From contig NC_064037.1 of assembly GCF_932526225.1 (NCBI RefSeq), positions 11,080,203 through 11,144,202 on the forward strand: 64,000 bases of DNA, written 5' to 3'. The notes below the pieces were generated by a model. That model was given only the letters and a program-made list of their open reading frames with translations. It searched no databases and was not told the DNA's origin. The position numbers and the translations under genes were made by a program. Of the stretch, positions 23,731 through 37,800 are shown one piece after another. The stretch comes from Nematostella vectensis. Its lineage: Eukaryota > Cnidaria > Anthozoa > Actiniaria > Edwardsiidae. Position 1 is the first letter of the stretch. Every line of letters begins with the position of its first letter.

Positions 23731-24785
23731 TGAAGACGAAGCAGAATCAACAAAATTCTATGATCTTGGTAAAAACAAGAAACAACTAGAGAACCGCGTA
23801 AAGTTAGCGCGGAAACAAAAACATGGCTCGTCACGAGACCAAGTGAGGAACCAAGCCTCCACAGGTAACCCAAAAGGAGAAGGACGATATACTGTGGCGA
23901 CGATGGTAATACGGTGGTGATAATGATAGTGATTGGATATGATGATGGTGATACGGTTGTGATAATGATAGTGATTGGATGATGGTGATACGGTGGTGAT
24001 GATGGTGATACGGTGGCGATGATGGTGATACGGTGGTGATGCTGCTGATACGATAGTATGCTAAGCAGCCGCTTTTAGGGCTTTTAGTGGCTGCTAAGTA
24101 GACTACTGATACGATAGTGGTGATAGTTATTAGATGATGATGGCGCTTGGGCGGATACAAAGGGGTGGATTGCGTGGATATCCACCCTCATGTTTGAGTA
24201 AAAAATATTGTAAGTCACTTTGTAAGTCACATTGTAAGTCACACTGTTTGTAGAAGATAAATGTCTGTGGGACGGGAGGTAATATCCATGTTCCTTTACC
24301 TGCTTTTTGCTGACGCGACAAATCCAATTCAGCGTGAAGTATTGTAAGATCTATGTTATGACCTACCAAGAATCGCTGGATCAGTTACAAGCCGTCTATC
24401 CGGCCATCATCCACCCCCCATTTTGAAAACCTGGATCCGCCCCTGTGGCGATACGGTTGTGATATGATGATGGTTATTGGAAGATGGTGATGGTTATACG
24501 GTGGTGGTGGTGACAGGGATTGGATAATGGTGATAAAGTAGTATTGGTTATTGAATAATAGCAATGGTGATGTGATGGTGATGAAGGTGATTATGGTAAT
24601 GAAGATGATGATGGTGAAAGTGGTAACAACGATTATGGTAATGGAGGTGGTGAGGGCGACAGCTCATAAGCCGAGCTTGCAAAGGCAATATTCTCTTAAA
24701 ATCAAGCATTGTAATTTTTATTTTTTTTATTTCCCTTTCGTCTTATACAAATTAGATATCCCGGTATTGTTCATACTCCATGGCG
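23731..24785. repeat. Intergenic GATGGTGATACGGTG minisatellites between HPS4 and the peptide gene
   Basis: Two blocks (about 23880-24120 and 24440-24650) of purine-rich GATGGTGATACGGTGGTGAT-type repeats. They are separated by a unique stretch with AAGTCACATTGTAAGTCACA short repeats near 24210-24245. The region also holds the HPS4 promoter (right of 23730) and the 3' flank of the peptide gene. No exon was recognised. Confidence 0.75.
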
Positions 24786-25942
24786 TCAATGTCTGAGGCC
24801 GGCACGTGACAAGGACTTCCTGTAAGGTTGGCTAGGATTATCGATGTCGCATTTGCCTCCGTAGCATAGCAACGAATAACCATCACAGGTTGCCGCGCAT
24901 TCGAGATCATCAGAGCAATCTTTAGTGCCAACCCAATCACATCGCTCCTCCCGTTTCTCCTGCTTTGCAAGGGTCTTCCGGTAAGGTTGTCCAGGGTTGT
25001 CGATGTCGCATCTACCCCCGTAGCAAATCAACTGATACCCATCACAGGTCGCGATGCATTCGCCGTCATGTTGGCAATCTTTAGTGCCAACCCAATCACA
25101 TCGCTCTTCTCTTTTCGCCTGATTCATACAAACAAAAGGACATTCGTACCTTCTGCTCGCTGCATTTATAAAATCTATTTTAAAAGCTGCGGATCTTTTT
25201 ATAGGCTGTTAGAATTTTTACTGCCTTCTACCCCCATGTATATTTATCCCAGCTCTTGCCACTTGTCAGTGCTATTTTTATAGATAAATACAAGCAAGAA
25301 TAAATAAGTAGATGAATATATACTGTATTACTGTAATTTTAGAATACGAAACAAACTGCCACTGCGAGTAAAATATAATCGCGCGAGTAGCGAAGATAAT
25401 GTCATCAAGTAACTTACGCCTTGCTATGCCTGCACCAGAGGCAGCTCAAAGTTACTGTCAGCTTACATGCGCTGGTAGAATGTGGTAATAAAATAAAACA
25501 AGCGGATTGAATGTAAAAAGACTGCGGTAATAAGAAAAAATAGCATCAATGATTAATTGGACACTAATAGAAATTTACAGCATGTTACATGATTTCATAA
25601 AGTCTTTCAATCCTTATGTTACTTGACCGCCTGTGGGGAACGAATAAAACTGAAAGCAAAAAGTTGTCCGTTTCAGTTTAGTTTTACTTGGTGGTAGCGA
25701 TATATTTTCTTAGTAAAACGTATTTTTGCTTTAGGAAGTTTACTTGGAAAGTATAACCAAATGTCCAGCCCACTTATGCCATGAACACGTGCACACGCAT
25801 ATTTTCCTGGAAAACTTACCATGTTTCTTAGACTCAGACGTAGATTCTTGGTCTTGTATTTTGATTGGTGTTTTGATCGAGACTCTACCACAGAGGCAGC
25901 AATCAGCAGAACCACGACGCATATGACAAGCTTGAAGTCCAT
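24786..25942 (-). CDS. Secreted peptide precursor with two six-cysteine domains (toxin-like)
   Basis: Two exons, 25942-25820 and 25118-24786, join in phase through a GTAAGT donor and give about 151 aa. Residues 1 to about 21 form a hydrophobic signal peptide ending near VVESR. A basic, cysteine-free propeptide follows. Two near-identical domains of about 53 residues then occur, each introduced by a dibasic KREER site, as expected for a processed multi-peptide precursor. Each domain has cysteine spacing C-x7-C-x5-C-x3-C-x6-C-x4-C. The layout resembles sea-anemone venom precursors, and possibly the NvePTx1/type-5 potassium-channel toxin group, but I assign that only tentatively. A non-venom secreted knottin-like peptide is the alternative. 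It has its own TATA box, unlike its housekeeping neighbours. Confidence 0.78.
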
Positions 25943-26016
25943 CTTGCCTCGGCCTCAGATTCACTGCACTGCAAGCCAAGTTGAGATTTAGTGACAAATC
26001 AACACCTTACGTGTAG

Positions 26017-26024
26017 TATTTATA
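26017..26024 (-). promoter_or_regulatory. TATA box of the cysteine-rich peptide gene
   Basis: On the minus strand TATAAATA lies about 75 bp upstream of the ATG at 25942. Transcription would start near 25990, leaving a 5' UTR of about 50 nt. A strong TATA box suits a highly expressed, cell-type-restricted gene. Confidence 0.6.
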
Positions 26025-29000
26025 CTCACAAAGAAAACACAGGCGGGATGTGGGAAAATAACACGATTAGGTTGAACCCTCACGACGCCAGTATATTTAA
26101 ATTGGCGTTTAACAAGCTACAAGACCTCTCCTGCGTTGTTAAACAATACAAGACCCACTCATCAAAGGCAATTTATATTTGCTTCGTGGCGTATCGTCGT
26201 AATCACTTTCTTCCGTCTCAATTGCAAATAAGGGAAAGAGATTGTTGGACTAGAATATGTCGCATTGCGGTTAGTGCTAGAGAAGATTTTTTTTCCACCG
26301 ACTTATAGTAAATCAAAGATGATAATGCAATCAATACGCCACTAAAATTGGGATATGTTACTGCGGTGGGGGCTTAGCGGGACAAGCTTTTGGACGATAT
26401 ATCCTCCCAAACCACTTTATCCAATGGCGACATCACTTTAAACGGGCCAGGGATATTGCGTGCTTAGTTGTATCTTAAGGGCTTGTGTGTCGTTGATTTA
26501 TTGGCTGCACGGTCTGATTAAAATGAAACTCATGTAGGGAAAACAGTAGGCTTGTTCTAGTGAAAAAAAGACGAGAGAATGGGACTTTTCAATCTTTCTT
26601 TCGATTTAAATAGTATCCTTTGTTAGGGGGTTAAAAATACAGAACTGAATGATTTAAAGAGATTCTGGTATTATATTGCTGCTACGTAAAATATCTGTAA
26701 AGCATTACACTCACTAAGGTTTCCGCAGTAACATTAACTTCTATCAGCATTAGCTTTTCTCAATTTTCTTCGGAGGCTCCTGTAGATTTACCAATCAGCC
26801 TATTAGTTACCCCACAATTATTACGAGGATTTATTTCAAACAGTATTCGTCAGTTGTGATGATAGACGTTGGGCTTAGCACGCACCACGGCAACGAGCGA
26901 CCTCCCGCGACCACCAACTCCATTGACCCGAACCCGCGCACATCTGCGGGCATTCTCAAGGAAATCAGAATGACATCATCATCAATATTGTACGGGGAGG
27001 CATGGAGCATTCTGGAGGCTTGAGGCCTCTGTTTTGTATCAACGCAAAAGAACGATATTGTAAAAAGAGTTTTGGCCTTTGGCAAGACATATTACTCGAT
27101 CCTTCAACGGAGCTCCACTTCGAGAGTTCGAGTTATCGATGTATAAAAAGGAATCTAAAAAAAAAAATTTCGAGTAGCGGGGTGTTGACTTATCAAGGGT
27201 TCAAGTTATCGGGATACTTCTTCTGTAATGAATGGATTAATGAATGAATGAATCAATTAATCAATGAATGTCTTGCCATTTGCGTATTTTTTTTTTCGTT
27301 TTTTTTTTTGTTTTGGCTTTTTTCAGTGATTTGGATTGGGTATGGTTTGTGTCATTCTGAAAATTCCGTCTTCTTTGCTTTTCAAAGTCACAATATTAGT
27401 TATCGTGATCAAAATGAAATTACAAGCTGTTGCGCTGTGTTAGCCCGAAAGCCAGCAGCTAAAGTTTGGTTCTCTGGCTATCGTCATTTGAATTTTGAGC
27501 TTCGAACGAGTCCGCTAAAATGCATGGTGCATTTTGATGGGGTATTTCATTTTTTCAGACATAGCTTTTTATAAGAGTGGATACTCTAATATATATCAAT
27601 AACAAGAGCAGGCGATGCCTGGATATATAACTTTTCTAAAAGATTACGAAATTTAGGTATGGGCGACACAGGGGAGAATATGTTAAAAAGTAAAAAATAC
27701 TCTCTTTAAAAAAAAACCTCGAGAAGATACCAGAACTTCTCAAGTTCACTTGAGCAGCATTGCTAAAGTAAACCGAAGAACGATCAGGGTGCATACTAAA
27801 AATACCTCGACTTACGATGATAAATCATTTTTCCGCAAACAAGTGATGGTTTGTGTTTGGGATGTCTCGTTAGAGAAAAAAATATCGTGAATTTGAAAGC
27901 AATTCAGACAAAAAAAAACATGAAATAAACGGAAGCCAAAAAGAGAGACTACTCGTGAAGACTGGCGGTATTCGTACAGTCACAATGTTAGAAACCTTCG
28001 ATCAGAAAATTTCCCTAACTCAAGCGTTGTCCATAGAAATTGAAAAAAAGAGAACCGATGTCCAACCATGAAAAATATTCGACTTCCTATAAAGGATATT
28101 TACAAAAAAAAAACGAAAAAAAGAAGTAAACTTAAACTTACCCTCAAAAAATGATTTCGTTTTCTTGATACTTCTTGAGAAAAGCGCGACTGAATTAAAG
28201 AAAATTTGAACTACCAGTTCTTCTTAGCCATGAATTATCTTGAGCGTGAGTAGTGATTGGGTGATAAATAAATCTTTTGAGATTTCTAAACCAGCTGAAA
28301 GTTTCAATAAAGCAGATAAAATCATGAGATAAGTTATGTGTTTGAATATGCCGAATGAAGACAGGCAAAAGGCTCTCGCCTTCCGTTTGTTGAGGGCACT
28401 ATCAAAACTGTTCTTATTGAAGGAGATAAGGTGGCAAAAGCTAAATCAGGAATGCTGCTTCTGGCGAAGAGTACTAAAACTCAACGAGCAACTAAAATGA
28501 TGGAAATCTCAGAGCCGCTGGAAACAGTCAATCAATTAAATAAAGCCCTGATGAAGACTTTGTTTGGTGGTTTTATGTTTGGATTGTTATTTCGAAACAC
28601 ATGATGTTTTTTGATAGTAGGCTGAGCACAATAAATCAAACGAGACGGCCTCGGGTGATTTGTTTGAGGAAAACCACATGTCATGGCTTTGTTAGCCGTA
28701 GTTTTCGTAGGGATTTGTACATGGGAAGTTTGGCGTTTGTTTGAATAACGTTTCATATCCAAGAAATTATGTCATGGACGGAAACTCGGAGCAACTCTAG
28801 TATGTAAACATCAAGATTATCTCAAAATCGCATCGTTTTACGGAGCTATTACACTGTGGTTATACAAACAATATTCGTTTTAAATTCAGTAAATTGAAAG
28901 CCCGATAGTTGTAATGACTATTGTCGCTATGTATCGCAACAAAAACGGAATCATTGAGACCTGAATCAATAATTAATCTATCTTGTTTTCCACACAGGTG

Positions 29001-29734
29001 TGGTCCTACAGCTTTATGTTTCCAGAAAAATATTTGCACAAGCTCTTTTGGGGATTATCACTAAAGATATATGCGATGAAAGGATGAAAATGTGAAACGC
29101 ACTAAGAAGCTAAAAGGCTGTTAGCGTTAATCCAAAATACGTCGATTTATTAATTAACGATGTCAGAACTCCATTCTACCTTTTTTAATCGATACAGTTA
29201 AATTTCAAAATCGAGTGGTGTTTGTGGCAAAATAAAATACTCTTCTTACAACAATTATTTCATAATTTGAGGAGTTTTGTTCATTTATAACTCAGCACTA
29301 ATATCAATTTGATTCTTCTCATAAATCAAATTATTATGAGAAAAGAAATACTTAGAAATCCTTGGTAAAAAAGATAACATTTTAGGCGCCTGTCTTTTTG
29401 GCTATGGTGGAAAGAAAAGTCTTCTTCAGTGAAAAATCAATTTCTACATTAATCAATAACAAAAAATGTAGTTGAAAAAGATAGAATATCCATGTAAAAA
29501 TACATTTCTCATTTCTTAGATTCGTAAGTGTGTTTGCATTTGTTACATCTTTTGTTAGAGAGTTTGACCACGAAAATGGGAAAAATGAAATCTTTAGCTT
29601 ATCACAGAACAGCTAAATTTAACATCAAGGTCATTTTCGAGTCCATAAAAGTGATTATTATCGCAATAGGCGAGGGAGCCTGGGGTGTAGATGCTAACAA
29701 ACAATTTATCGTCACAGAATATTAATGTCACTAC

Positions 29735-30064
29735 ACTCTTTTTTCATAAGAACGTCCAGCCTGAGTTTTAACCAAACTTTAAGAACACACTAAGAACATG
29801 CCGAGGCTCGGATGGCAGAAAAAAAATTGTTTTTTACTCCTGATGCGTTCTAAAATGCAAAATCAAATTGTGCTCATAGTAACAACATTATTTTTGCTAT
29901 TAATCATTAGTATAATTTTTTCCTAATAATTCATTGGGTATTATATTATTCTTATAACACTAAAATTTAAGAACATCGTTAAGAACATATTCAGCGTTAA
30001 AATGCCCCAAAAATAAGAACGGTCCAGCCTCAACTGAAAATTAGACGTCCTTATAAAAAAGAGT
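29735..30064. mobile_element. MITE-like element of about 330 bp
   Basis: Inverted ends ACTCTTTTTTCATAAGAACG and GACGTCCTTATAAAAAAGAG. The interior carries repeated TAAGAACA motifs and two copies of GTCCAGCCT. No coding capacity was seen. Confidence 0.65.
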
Positions 30065-31429
30065 TTATTGGCGAAAAGCAAACTATTAGAAAAAAGACAA
30101 GTGTCTTACAAATCAACTTTGAGATTCTCAATTTTTTCGTCTTTGAAAAAAAAACCTCAGTGGATACTCCCTTATTTAAGACTGTCAAAAAATTATACTG
30201 AATGAATAAAAAAGGCGAACATAAGCGATACTTTTTATCACGTGCGACAACGCATTAAATATGAAAAAAATACATATATCGCTACACTTGCTAGAAATTT
30301 AACATAATTATTCTCATGGTTCACTGAGCCGTGAAGGATTTGTAAATGATATTCTAGGATCATAAAACCCTGCAATCAAAACGAGAAAGAATCCACAGAA
30401 CACATTTCATTAAAAATCTAATATACCTTTGGTTGAAAGTTTGTCGTCGGTTCTGGCGAGTTTGTCGTTCGCGCGCGAAATGGTATAAACCTGTTAGATG
30501 TTTTGGGCTAACAGAAAGTACTCTAAATGCTCTCAAAGCCTAACCCCTAAATGGGCAAAATTAGAGCTAAATACCTAAACACCAAAACCTCTTATTGAAA
30601 AGTCACATTACCTGTCAGTTTGTTGATGAATGGAGTCTATTCTTGAGTTGCTAAGGCGTTTCTAGAAAGCTCTCCGTACTAAGTGCAAGGTTACGTTGTT
30701 AATTATGTTATTGCTTTATACCCCTTATCCTGCTGAGGTTTCTGCTGTGCTCCTTCTTAGCAGCATTAAGAATCATCTAGTGAACATTATTCTTTGCCAT
30801 TATTGTCGAAATTTATGGAGAATTTGGAATTAATCCTGATATTTGACCACAACAATAAATCAGATTATCAGAGGTGAAAAATGATGGGAAACAAAAGATA
30901 AGAGCTTTTTTGGAGCATAAGATCTGATAGTGAATAAATTAGCAGATTTGGGGAAGAAATCAGAGCCCGTGTCCTACGAAACTCTACGGTTATCGAGATT
31001 TCTTGCTAGCAGCAAAACTAATGGCTATCATGCATTTTTAACTCCATTTATAAAAAAATTACGTCAATTACTTATGACCAATTGTACTCGCTTTAATTAA
31101 TGGTGTCATTAAAACCCACAAAAATAAATAAAATTTACTTTGCTAACAAATATTTGCACAGCGCACACGCCTCTAGTTCTGATATAGTAGGATAGATACT
31201 CGTGGACACATTTTCTGCTTTTAATTTCTCAGATTAATATCCGATTTTTGTCCGGACAGAATTACGATATACAACAAGACCATAGCTTTCTGCCTATGTA
31301 CAAATTGAATAACGCGCTAACTGAGCAAAGGTATTTACAAACCAAAGAAAATAGCTTTATGAATTAAAAATGCCAACCATTAGCTAACCATTGCATTCCA
31401 CACACACACTCAAAACCTCTGAAGTGCTG

Positions 31430-31626
31430 TGTACACTAGCGAAGGAAGCTAGTGCGAAGGCGTAAGGTGCTTACTGAGAGAAGGAGACGAAAGCGTATGA
31501 AGCGGTGAAGTAATGGGACGGCGCCTTTCCCCCATTTGCATCCCCTTCGTGTTAACTTGCAGACAGACATAAGCTCTTATGTCTTCACTGCCTTCTCTGT
31601 CTCCGTTTCTTTCGCTAATGTAGAGC
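31430..31626. mobile_element. Fold-back element with imperfect inverted ends
   Basis: The left end, TGTACACTAGCGAAGGAA, pairs imperfectly with TTTCTTTCGCTAATGTAGA at the right end. The interior is non-coding. It lies just downstream of the WD40 gene stop codon. Confidence 0.45.
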
Positions 31627-31841
31627 AAGCTTCAGGCAGAGTTGAATAACTTATGGAGCATTCACACTGCAGAGAAACAGGGGCAAGTTGTCAATGTGAA
31701 AGTAACGTACAAACTTTATGCTACGAAGTACTTTTAGTTTCCCTTCAAGGCAATTTCCAGTCATTTCTACTTGGATAATTAGAAACTCTCCGCTAACTTG
31801 GACTTGACTCCACTGTTTCTCAGTTATTCTCTGTACTGGTA

Positions 31842-34800
31842 TTATATCCGCTTGGAGAAGTAAATAAAGTTATCTGTGCCAGCAGCCATGATGGGATGAG
31901 GAGAGCGTCTGGCGTGGTCCACGGTGTACACGGCACGTGGGAGGTCAACCACTCGGCCCAGAGTCTGGCGAGGTAGATAACAATAGTGAGAGAAAAAAAA
32001 GCCTGATGTTGATTGATGGGATTTCAGCGCATACATGACTAAGCAACGGTTGACTAAGTGAGATGGGAAGAAACTGGCTGCAATCCGAGCCAAAACTAGT
32101 TGACCCCTTAACCAGTTAAGCTATACCTTCACAAAATCCCATGTCTAGCAATCATGTGCGCCACACAATTATCCCCCCCCACCACCTCCAATGTTGGTTC
32201 GGGGGGGGGGGGGGGGGTGTGAAAGGGAAAGATGGGCGTGGCTGACAAGAGGTTAACAGGTTTACACCCATTCGTACCAAAAGAGGCACCGATTTTGCGA
32301 AATCGGTCAACCAGTTTTGGCGGAAGCAAAGGAGTAAATGAGTGAGTGTGGAAAAAAGTGTTCAAGAGGGCGTACAATTAAAAGAGCAAGCGAGAAACCG
32401 AGTGAGCGGGAAAAAAAGTGGCTGTGCCTAAGTGATTATATCATTTATGAAGAAATAAGTGATCCAGAGAACGAGCAAGATAAAGCAAGTAAAAGCCAAC
32501 ACCTACGTGATATGTAGCCTGGTCGATTAGTCTCATCATGTTGTTGTCGCTACCACCAGCTATGATGCCCTCTGAGCCCTGCCACTGCACACTGTACAGC
32601 TTAACACACATACAACACAGTCAATATGATGTCATCAGAGCCCTGTCCCTGAACAGCTTAACACACATACAACACAGTCAATATGATGTCATCAGAGCCC
32701 TGTCCCTGAACAGCTTAACAAACAAACCACAGTCAATATGATGTCATCAGAGCCCTATCCCTGAACAGCTTAACACACATACAACACAGTCAATATGATG
32801 TCATCAGAGCCCTGTCCCTGAACAGCTTAACACACATACAACACAGTCAATATGATGTCATCAGAGCCCTATCCCTGAACAGCTTAACAAACAAACCACA
32901 CAGTCAATATGATGTCATCAGAGCTCTGTCCCTGAACAGCTTAACACACATACAACACAGTCAATATGATGTCATCAGAGCCCTATCCCTGAACAGCTTA
33001 ACACACATACAACACAGTCAATATGATGTCATCAGAGCCCTGTCCCTGAACAGCTTAACACACATACAACACAGTCAATATGATGTCATCAGAGCCCTGT
33101 CCCTGAACAGCTTAACACACATACCACAGTCAATATGATGTCATCAGAGCCCTGTCCCTGAACAGCTTAACACACATACAACACAGTAAATATGATGTCA
33201 TCAGAACCCTGTCCCTGAACAGCTTAACAAACAAACCACACAGTCAATATGATGTCATCAGAGCCCTGTCCCTGAACAGCTTAACACACATACCACACAG
33301 TCAATATGATGTCATCAGAGCCCTGTCCCTGAACAGCTTAACACACATACAACACAGTAAATATGATGTCATCAGAGCCCTGTCCCTGAACAGCTTAACA
33401 AACAAACCACACAGTCAATATGATGTCATCAGAGCCCTGTCCCTGAACAGCTTAACAAACAAACCACAGTCAATATGATGTCATTAGAGCCGTCCCTGAA
33501 CAGCTTAACACACATACAACACAGTCAATATGATGTCATCAGAGCCCTGTCCCTTAACAGCTTAACACACATACAACACAGTCAATATGATGTCATCAGA
33601 GCCCTGTCCCTGAACAGCTTAACACACATACAACACAGTCAATGATGTCATCAGAGCCCTGTCCCTGAACAGCTTAACACACATACCACACAGTCAATAT
33701 GATGTCATCAGAGCCCTGTCCCTGAACAGCTTAACAAACAAACCACAGTCAATATGATGTCATCAGAGCCCTGTCCCTGAACAGCTTAACAAACAAACCA
33801 CAGTCAATATGATGTCATCAGAGCCCTGTCCCTGAACAGCTTAACACACATACAACACAGTCAATATGATGTCATCAGAGTCCTGTCCCTGAACAGCTTA
33901 ACAAACAAACCACAGTCAATATGATGTCATCAGAGCCCTATCCCTGAACAGCTTAACAAACAAACCACACAGTCAATATGATGTCATCAGAGCCCTGTCC
34001 CTGAACAGCTTAACAAACAAACCACACAGTCAATATGATGTCATCAGAGCCCTGTCCCTGAACAGCTTAACAAACAAACCACAGTCAATATGATGTCATC
34101 AGAGCCGTCCCTGAACAGCTTAACACACATACAACACAGTCAATATGATGTCATCAGAGCCGTCCCTGAACACAAACCACTGTACACATAGCACAGTAAA
34201 TATGTTAACATGTATATATATAGGCACAAAGATATCACGCATCCATATACCACTCAGTCACAACAATATTATAGCCAAACACTTTTCCAATAGTCACTTT
34301 TATAAGTCCCCTGTGCACCTATTGGTATGCATCTGGCAGGCAAAGTTTGTAGTAAAACTCAGACTTGACTTAATTGGGTGTGGAAGTCAAGCAGGCTGTC
34401 ATACCATGGATGAGTTGTAGTCGTGTTGAATGCTCTTGATCATCTTGCCACTACCATAGTCCCAGATCTGAAGGGTGTCATCCTTACGCCATGACCCAGT
34501 TAGGATATTGAAATTCATGGGGTGGATGTCCAAGGCATCACCACAAATGTGAGGACCAAAAATCTTCCTGAAAATACAAGATAAAAAGAAGAGCTGTTGG
34601 AATGACAGCTATCTAGCATACATCATCATTTTTGTTTGAACATAAGGTCCTGGAATAAAATACATAAGACCCCCCCTTTCTTATGGTTCACCTTTGCCAT
34701 TTATTAGCATTGAAAACATTGTCTAGAATTACTCTTCCTTATTTTTATCCCACAAGGTAAACTGTAGTGTTTGTTAAGGTAAAGAGTTCCCATCACAGTA

Positions 34801-37800
34801 AGAAATGAGTCTGCTGACACTATTTGGGCCAGTCTTTTATACCAGAGCAGGGTGTTTAAAGGGGTTGTGATATTGAGCCCACGGAACCACTCCTGGCAGT
34901 GCATGTTGATAGAGGAAAGAAGGCACATATAGCAATACAGATTGTTCTTTACCTTATAGAATGTTTGGCGTCAACTCTTGTGTCCCAGTACTGAAAGATC
35001 AAATTGAAAATTTTAATGACACCAGCTAGAGTTACAGTACTACTGAAAGACCTCTTTTCTGGATATGAAAACTGAACAATACCACTATCAAAAATAGGAA
35101 AGGCATAGTGCCTTGATTCATGGATGCTCATAACACACAAATATAATAACAGAATATGTTTTTTTTCGAACAAAGGATTTATCTTAAAAGCAAAACCATG
35201 CTGAGTTACAAGACTTTAACGTAGGGGAAGAACCTTTTGTTTTTGTTTTGAATGTTAAGAACTCCCATCATTTTGAAAAATATAACTTACCCAGCATTGT
35301 TTGATATCGTAGAAATATAATTGAGTCAATTTTATTGTAGGATGGATTGAATTTCAGCATGATTCAAACGGATTTAATTCACATGCATGGGTTTTCATAG
35401 CCTACAAAACCACTGGCTTTAAGGAATGGTGTACCTGTACAGTATCATCCCAGCCACCAGAGAGAAACACATGGTCCTCTCCCGGTACAAACTGTACCGA
35501 GAATACCCTACTCATGTGGCCATCCATCACAAGGTGGGATGTGCTGAAAGAGAAATGCTTTGAATGAGCACAAGTCTAAATGACAACCATTGTATTTCTT
35601 TTTTATGCTAGAAATTTTAATAACTGGGCTTTTGGCAGTCAAGACAAAAGACTCTCCTTCTTTCTATGCCTAGGGACCTTGAAAATAAAGCTGATATCTT
35701 GAAACAAGAAATCAATTTGCAAGTAAAAAGCACTGAGTTATAACACTCCCAAGTAAAAAAAAAAAACATGATAAGCTTCTTTGCTAGAATGTGTAATGTA
35801 GCAAAAACAAACTAAGACTTACATTATAACTACTATTATGCTGTACTATTATATTATATTTTGCTACCTTGCTAATTTATTTATAGTTATTACCTAGGTA
35901 GCTTATTAACATCATTGCTTCAACAAGACTACTAGTAGAAGTTGATTAACTACAATTCTCAAGTATTAAAAACATATGTTAATGTGATCTGTGTTTTTTA
36001 GTCAATATCATTAATCCAATCACTTACACATCATTATTCAAAGATGTAATACCATATATAATTCTGAAGGAGATTATAGCTTAATAACTTTGACTTGCTA
36101 AGTATTGCCTAAGAGGTTGGGTATGATAGCTGATTACGAGGGATTTGCATGATATGGGCTTGTTACATGTATTACCTTGGCTGAAATGTACTGACAGTTT
36201 GTTTTGTTTTCTCGTCATATAGAAAGATCTTAGTGTCTGAGCCAGACGTCACAAATCTATCAGCAGAGAAATTGATAGAGCAGGCTAACACTTGGCGTCC
36301 TTCCTTTTGAGTCGAGAGGCATTTGCTTGTAGAGGCGTGCCAGTGCTTCACACATCCATCTGCATCTATTAATAAAAAAAAATTTTTCTATAATTCAACG
36401 CTTAATTCAGTACATGGATATTTAACATGTTGTCTTCCAAATGACCTCAATCAATAAACAATGTGACACAGGAGATCCATAAAAACACATCATCATCAAT
36501 GTTTAGGAGGTATCCATTAAACACCCCAAGGGGGTGAGGGGGAAGATATTGAGGAGGAGCTCTGGAAATTTTTAAACTCCCAAATATAGGTCTCCAAAAT
36601 AGGGGGCCCTCTAAGGCCCTACTTTTCAGCATATATTTTTAGTGATATGAATATTTGTAGCACAAATAAAAATTACACATTCAGCCGAAATTTCAATGAA
36701 TTTAATATATCCATCCTTATGAATCATAAAGAGATTTCCAGCTTTCAAACTATGGCTTATAAGACATAACAGCTGGATTCCCTGATATGCCTGAGCCAAG
36801 ATAAACAAAGCCTTGCTGTTGCCACCACTATGTATTTAAAGAAGGATCACAAAAATGCAGGTACCGATACTCAGGGGGGAGGGCATCTGCACCACCCCCC
36901 CCCCAAGATATTATAAAGGTTCACTTTTGAGGCTAAGGATTAGACAAAATACCACACACAACAAAAAATTATCTAAACATTTCTACAAATAAAATAAAAA
37001 TAGAAAGTTTGAGGTCATATTGCAAAAAAAATTACAGGAAGATTTATCAGAGATTCGATATTACATCTGAGTAATGGTACATACATGGGGGATAAGAGTT
37101 CTTCTTTCAATTAAAAGTAACAGGAATGCCAGTCTGAAAAACTACTACTACTATGATACAAAATAATCCTGCCATCAAAATAGCTATTAAGACAGAAAAA
37201 ACATACACTTAGACATTGCAAGTCAAGAATAATAAATCATAATTGCTGTTGCTTGTTTTAGACTCTTTGATTTGTATCCTCCTATAAATGGCGGATTTAA
37301 AAACAACATTTCTCCCAGATAGCTCTAAGAATGGTTTGACTGCAACTCCTAAAAGATGGGAGTCCAAATAAGAAATAGAAAGGACCCCTGAGGGCCAGAT
37401 CTTATGCTGTACTCATTGAAATACATTGTATTTGTTCACATAGTAGCTGAGCAACAAAATGGCAGACAGCCTAATTCCTAACTTCCCCTGAAACTCGAGG
37501 GTTTTCACACAATAATGAGAAAAAAATGGGTTTCTACGGATGAACTTTCGAAGGATGAACTTTCATGAGAAAGAAAACACACTGAAAACAATAGGGTATG
37601 TAGCAAATGTGATGTTTTGGTGGGAAATAAACCAATCAGTTTGTTCTGTGGCTTACAATACACATTTTAGTGTGGGCGGTATTTCACCTTGGAAGCCATA
37701 TTCTTTTATTAATTAGCATTTGTTAGCATAATATAGCTAAAGGCACTTATTATCAGAATGTGTCCCACACAAGGTTGATTTTTGAGCATTGTTTTTATTT

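Larger units (their letters stand above)
26030..31841. other. Gene-poor 5.8-kb block
   Basis: AT-rich DNA between the peptide gene promoter and the 3' end of the WD40 gene. The longest open frames (29528-29725 plus, 28532-28762 minus, 27248-27574 plus) lack recognisable domains and splice-consistent neighbours. It contains inverted-repeat elements at 29735-30064 and 31430-31626. It may hold enhancers for the peptide gene; nothing in the sequence proves this. Confidence 0.55.

Noticed and set aside
24987-25283. Plus-strand open frame over the peptide gene
   Set aside because: It is antisense to exon 2 of the cysteine-rich precursor and has no motif of its own.
32160-32218. C-run and G-run that could pair, possible G-quadruplex
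   Set aside because: Homopolymer runs are common in this intronic DNA and error-prone in assembly; no further support was seen.
32600-34180. Regular repeat array resembling CRISPR
   Set aside because: Units are head-to-tail without unique spacers, the genome is an animal's, and the unit matches the neighbouring exon edge.
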